Origin: Fimenecus sp045579305
Lineage (GTDB): Bacteria; Bacillota; Clostridia; Oscillospirales; Acutalibacteraceae
Direction of reading: 5' to 3'
Assembly (NCBI GenBank): GCA_045579305.1
Contig: JAZNLY010000027.1
Coordinates: 1-9,973, forward strand
DNA: 9,973 bases
Shown here: positions 7,747-9,973 of the stretch, piece after piece
Numbering within the stretch: position 1 is the first letter of the stretch
How the letters are laid out: each line of letters begins with the position of its first letter
Made by a program: the position numbers and the translations under genes
The notes under the pieces: model-generated
Database searches by the model: none
Told to the model about the DNA's origin: nothing
The model's input: only the letters and a program-made list of their open reading frames with translations

Positions 7747-7775
7747 ATTGTAGCAGAATATAATTGCATTTGCAA
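7747..7775 (-). promoter_or_regulatory. Promoter of the beta-mannosidase gene
   Basis: On the minus strand TTGCAA (7770-7775) and TACAAT (7747-7752) are 17 bases apart. A TGC directly before the -10 box makes it an extended -10. The start would be near 7740, with a leader of about 26 bases that holds the AAGGA site (7724-7728). Confidence 0.65.
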
Positions 7776-7776
7776 T
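7763..7776. promoter_or_regulatory. Palindrome over the beta-mannosidase -35 box, possible operator
   Basis: ATTGCA-TT-TGCAAT is a perfect 6-bp inverted repeat with a two-base centre, flanked by further AT-rich partial symmetry. It covers the -35 box and part of the spacer, where a bound repressor would block RNA polymerase. LacI/GalR and GntR regulators of sugar genes use short palindromes, but this one does not match a consensus I can name. Short palindromes also arise by chance in AT-rich DNA. Confidence 0.4.
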
Positions 7777-7790
7777 ATAAAAGAAATAAG

Positions 7791-7809
7791 AGACGATGTG
7801 AGCATCGTC
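7791..7809 (-). terminator. Hairpin after the LytTR-DUF3021 pair
   Basis: GACGATG (7792-7798) pairs with CATCGTC (7803-7809) around a TGAG loop, 10 bases past the DUF3021 stop codon. On the minus strand it is followed by a moderately T-rich stretch (CTTATTTCTTTT) and preceded by TGTAGGGG. It resembles the palindromes at 53-72 and 8770-8793 and may be both a terminator and a dispersed repeat. Confidence 0.6.
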
Positions 7810-7819
7810 CCCTACAATA

Positions 7820-8236
7820 TTATTTTAATTTTGCGTTGAAGTTTTTGCTTGTGGCCTTTATTGAGAAATATACAATACCCCACACTACAAAGTAGACTAC
7901 CATAAAAATCAATGTGAAAATTAAAAGCACTTTTGGTTCAAATGGAATCCATGTGTTTATTAAATAGCAAAAAGAATATGCAACATAGAGTGTTGATAGA
8001 TGGCAGAGCAAAGATTTACCTATTCCCCAATGCTCAATCTGATTAAATACGCTTGCCCCTGCATGAACAAACGCCAACAGATAAGTTGAAACAATTCCAA
8101 CTAATACTTCACCAGCATTCAAAACTAAATTGTCGGTTGTTTTTGATACTATAAAGATTATAATTCCAAAAATTATTGGTCCGAATCCGCTGAATACAAA
8201 TCCACGGTGGAAAAATTCTTTTACATATTTATTCAT
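7820..8236 (-). CDS. DUF3021 membrane protein, partner of the LytTR regulator
   Basis: A 138-residue integral membrane protein with four predicted helices at about 11-31, 43-63, 76-96 and 103-125. It ends in a short basic tail (KATSKNFNAKLK). The IEHWGIGKSLLCHL stretch between helices 2 and 3 is typical of DUF3021 as I recall the family. DUF3021 genes are commonly found directly beside LytTR regulators. In LytTR regulatory systems such as HdrRM and BrsRM of Streptococcus mutans, the membrane protein holds its partner regulator inactive. By analogy this protein would be the membrane inhibitor or sensor. The start is one base after the LytTR stop codon, so the two are surely co-transcribed and probably translationally coupled. 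Its own ribosome binding site (AAAGGTTAGG) is only moderate. The inducing signal is unknown. Confidence 0.85.
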   Translation of the reverse strand: MNKYVKEFFHRGFVFSGFGPIIFGIIIFIVSKTTDNLVLNAGEVLVGIVSTYLLAFVHAGASVFNQIEHWGIGKSLLCHLSTLYVAYSFCYLINTWIPFEPKVLLIFTLIFMVVYFVVWGIVYFSIKATSKNFNAKLK

Positions 8237-8237
8237 A

Positions 8238-8669
8238 TTACAAACCTAACCTTTCTTTTACATTTTTAAGATTTCTTCGTGACACAAAATCCACATATTC
8301 ATTCTTGAAAATCACGGTTAATGAACCACCCACAGTTGCTTTGAAACGGTCAATCTTTTTGATATTTGCTATACAGGACTGATTGATTTTTACAAAGTTA
8401 TTATTAAGATTTTCTTCTAACTGATATAGTCTTGATTTAAGCCGAAACTTCTCATTTTCAGTGAGTGCATAAACCTTGTTGTCTTCTGTGAAGAAACAAT
8501 AAATATCATTTAAGTTGAGTTTCACTGTTTCGTTTTCGGTATAGCCGATTAAATCAACAGAATGGTTGTTTACAAGTTCTTCAATTTCAACCACTAATGG
8601 ATTTTTTCTGTGGGTGTATATGAGTATTTCTTCGTCACGATTAGTGTCAATTACAATTTGAAGTTTCAT
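8238..8669 (-). CDS. Stand-alone LytTR-family DNA-binding regulator
   Basis: A 143-residue transcription regulator. Residues from about 45 to 140 form the LytTR DNA-binding domain: LNLNDIYCFFTEDNKVYAL (51-69), the helix RLKSRLYQLEENL, then FVKINQSCIANIKKIDRF (92-109) and the C-terminal VDFVSRRNLKNVKERL (126-141). The N-terminal 40 residues are too short for a receiver domain and lack its phosphorylation-site pattern, so it is not a standard two-component regulator. Control is more likely by the adjacent DUF3021 protein. The ATG at 8669 has a perfect AAGGAGG (8676-8682). A promoter and two 9-bp direct repeats lie just upstream, suggesting that the protein controls its own operon. Targets elsewhere cannot be seen here. 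Confidence 0.93.
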   Translation of the reverse strand: MKLQIVIDTNRDEEILIYTHRKNPLVVEIEELVNNHSVDLIGYTENETVKLNLNDIYCFFTEDNKVYALTENEKFRLKSRLYQLEENLNNNFVKINQSCIANIKKIDRFKATVGGSLTVIFKNEYVDFVSRRNLKNVKERLGL

Positions 8670-8690
8670 GAAATTCCTCCTTGCAAGTGT

Positions 8691-8719
8691 ATGTTATCAT
8701 TCTGCATTTGAGATTACAA
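8691..8719 (-). promoter_or_regulatory. Predicted promoter of the LytTR-DUF3021 operon
   Basis: On the minus strand TTGTAA (8714-8719) and TAACAT (8691-8696) are 17 bases apart, each 4 of 6 to consensus. This is a weak promoter, as expected for one that needs an activator. The predicted start near 8684 leaves a short leader of about 15 bases, so the true start may differ slightly. Confidence 0.45.
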
Positions 8720-8729
8720 TATATTAAAA

Positions 8730-8759
8730 GTGTTCGGTTATTTTGGGAGTGTATTCGGT
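8730..8759 (-). promoter_or_regulatory. Direct-repeat pair, likely LytTR binding site
   Basis: On the plus strand GTGTTCGGT (8730-8738) and GTATTCGGT (8751-8759) agree at 8 of 9 positions, and their starts are exactly 21 bp apart, two helical turns. On the minus strand they read ACCGAATAC then ACCGAACAC, and the nearer copy ends 10 bases before the predicted -35 box. AgrA, ComE and other LytTR regulators bind such pairs of 9-bp direct repeats separated by about 12 bp. Position, spacing and neighbour all fit. The exact motif of this family is not known to me. Confidence 0.7.
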
Positions 8760-8793
8760 AAAAAAATTAAAGGGCGATTCGTGAATCGCCCTT
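8760..8793 (-). terminator. Intrinsic terminator after the unknown membrane-protein gene
   Basis: AAGGGCGATTC (8770-8780) and GAATCGCCCTT (8783-8793) form a perfect 11-bp stem around GT. On the minus strand it is followed by TTAATTTTTTT, a good T-tract. It lies about 40 bases past the stop codon at 8832. The T-tract directly abuts the first LytTR repeat, so upstream transcription is ended just before the regulatory cassette. Confidence 0.8.
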
Positions 8794-8831
8794 ATTAAAA
8801 ATTAAGTTAAACAGAAAAGACATACTTTGAA

Positions 8832-9386
8832 TTAATGATTTATTGTATCGAAAAATCTATCCACTTCAGTTTTAAAAAATTTATGTTTTTCAAAAGGGTT
8901 AATCCACGGAAACAACATAGTCGCCATATAAGTAAATATAGCACCAAATAACAACAAAAAGATATTTTGAAACAAATAAAAAGATATGAAAAGGAAAACG
9001 CACGAAATTATAGAAACATATAATATCAATGCTTGAAATTCAAATTGTTTCTTTCCTTTAACAAGATATGTCTTAATATCTTCCTTGGATAACCATACTT
9101 CTTTTAATTCGGTTTCTGCTTTTTTCATTATTTTTTTATATGTTTGGACTCCAAATATTATTGATAAAATCACACTTAAAAATATTATACCAATACACAA
9201 TATTTTATTATGAATATTACCATACATTTCGTTGAGAATTTTTCCAATATAAATTGTTATTGTTATTGATATAAAATATTTGAAATCTGGAGTGAATTTT
9301 GCTGAATTCTTACCTTTATAGAATTTACCGTTTGGTGAGTAACAATAATAATATTCACCATCATCAAAGAAAGAGATATATTTCAT
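8832..9386 (-). CDS. Four-helix membrane protein of unknown function
   Basis: A 184-residue protein that I do not recognise. The N-terminus is soluble and rich in Tyr and Phe (ISFFDDGEYYYCYSPNGKFY, residues 4-23). Likely membrane helices are at about 37-52, 61-81, 118-138 and 140-160, with a charged Lys/Glu-rich segment between the two pairs (82-117) and a charged tail (165-184). The start is taken as the ATG at 9384-9386, preceded by AAGGTG 7 bases away. A GTG three codons earlier lies within that site. It is 46 bases downstream of mnmA with no terminator between, so it may be read from the mnmA promoter. A clear terminator follows. Its base composition looks more AT-rich than that of mnmA or pgi, which would fit a recently acquired or fast-evolving gene. 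Confidence 0.72.
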   Translation of the reverse strand: MKYISFFDDGEYYYCYSPNGKFYKGKNSAKFTPDFKYFISITITIYIGKILNEMYGNIHNKILCIGIIFLSVILSIIFGVQTYKKIMKKAETELKEVWLSKEDIKTYLVKGKKQFEFQALILYVSIISCVFLFISFYLFQNIFLLLFGAIFTYMATMLFPWINPFEKHKFFKTEVDRFFDTINH

Positions 9387-9432
9387 AATTAACACCTTTT
9401 TTACATATGCATTTTACATCTAAATTCTGCAT

Positions 9433-9973
9433 TCATATAATTTCTCCACCACCAAGGACTTCATCGCCATCAAAGATTACAAGTGATTGTCCTTTTGTGA
9501 TTGCGCGTTGTGGCTCATCAAATTTTACGTGTAACAATCCGTCTTCTGTCTGCCAAGCAGTTGCGGGTTGTTCTTTATGACGATAACGAACACGAGCAAG
9601 TACACGAATTGGCTCTGTTATTGTTTTTCCGCTGATTATATTTGCATTTTTAGCGGTTACTTCATCCGTAAATAAATCTTCATTATCACCTAAAATAACG
9701 TTATTTGTTTCAGGGTCAATGTTCAGCACATAAAGCGGAGTTTTATATGCAATGCCAAGTCCTCTACGCTGACCGATTGTATAATTCACAATACCTTTGT
9801 GCTCACCGAAAGAAAAGCCGGTTTTATGCATAAACTGACCTTTTGGATACTCTTTATTGTTATAGCTCTTAATGAAACTTACATAATCTCCGTCAGGGAC
9901 AAAGCAGATGTCCTGACTATCCTTTTTTCGTGCAGTTATAAGGTCATTTTCTTCTGCAATCTGACGAATTTCA
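9433..9973 (-). CDS. mnmA: tRNA-specific 2-thiouridylase, C-terminal part (cut by window edge)
   Basis: MnmA adds sulfur at position 2 of the wobble uridine (U34) of tRNA-Lys, -Glu and -Gln, using ATP and sulfur passed from a cysteine desulfurase. The frame stays open to the right edge and gives 179 residues, roughly half of a full-length enzyme. An internal Met at 9831 is not the start. The visible part begins with EIRQIAEEN. It continues with KKDSQDICFVPDGDY, whose Cys (codon 9904-9906) corresponds to the second catalytic cysteine of the family. Next come the family stretch NYTIGQRRGLGI and the C-terminal beta-barrel domain, ending in the typical DGDEVLGGGEII. The N-terminal PP-loop nucleotide-binding part and the other catalytic cysteine are outside the window. 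No sign of damage is seen in the part present. Confidence 0.95.
   Translation of the reverse strand, partial: EIRQIAEENDLITARKKDSQDICFVPDGDYVSFIKSYNNKEYPKGQFMHKTGFSFGEHKGIVNYTIGQRRGLGIAYKTPLYVLNIDPETNNVILGDNEDLFTDEVTAKNANIISGKTITEPIRVLARVRYRHKEQPATAWQTEDGLLHVKFDEPQRAITKGQSLVIFDGDEVLGGGEII

Noticed and set aside
9387..9395. GTG start three codons upstream for the unknown membrane protein
   Set aside because: It overlaps the likely ribosome binding site AAGGTG. The ATG at 9386 is well spaced from that site.
9433..9831. Treating the 132-codon frame starting at the ATG at 9831 as a complete small gene
   Set aside because: The same frame continues without a stop to the right edge and encodes the conserved MnmA cysteine region, so it is the end of a longer mnmA gene.

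Overview
The window is ordinary chromosomal DNA from a low-GC Bacillota, most likely a gut- or rumen-type member of the Clostridia. The evidence is AT-rich intergenic DNA, strong AGGAGG-type ribosome binding sites, sigma-A type promoters, a cytoplasmic GH2 beta-mannosidase, a YqeV/MtaB-type methylthiotransferase and a LytTR-DUF3021 regulatory pair. The species cannot be fixed from this stretch. All genes except mtaB lie on the minus strand. No rRNA, tRNA, CRISPR array, insertion sequence or phage gene was seen, and no stretch over 300 bases lacks a gene.

Layout from left to right. Positions 1-52 are AT-rich and hold only a possible -35 box for a gene outside the window. A hairpin terminator (53-72) closes a unit made of pgi (glucose-6-phosphate isomerase) and a small P-loop NTPase of unknown role. 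This unit has a near-consensus promoter at 1964-1992. Next comes a secreted D-Ala-D-Ala carboxypeptidase (dacF-like), divergent from mtaB (tRNA ms2t6A37 synthesis), which has its own strong promoter. mtaB converges on an unknown lipoprotein gene, and the two share one bidirectional terminator (4536-4571). The lipoprotein gene has a near-consensus promoter that abuts the end of the large beta-mannosidase gene. The beta-mannosidase promoter carries a palindrome over its -35 box, a possible operator.

From 7791 to 8760 is a compact regulatory cassette. It holds a stand-alone LytTR DNA-binding protein with no receiver domain, followed after a single base by a four-helix DUF3021 membrane protein. 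Just upstream of the predicted promoter are two 9-bp direct repeats whose starts are exactly 21 bp apart. That is the geometry expected for a LytTR dimer, so the cassette looks autoregulated. This is the most interesting item in the window. Beyond it lie a short, very AT-rich gene for an unknown four-helix membrane protein and the 3' part of mnmA (tRNA 2-thiouridylase), cut by the right edge.

The genes do not form one pathway. pgi and beta-mannosidase belong to sugar metabolism, mtaB and mnmA to tRNA anticodon-loop modification, and the carboxypeptidase to cell-wall trimming. Three GC-rich palindromes (53-72, 7791-7809, 8770-8793) sit just after minus-strand genes and look alike in design. 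They may be both terminators and members of a dispersed repeat family.
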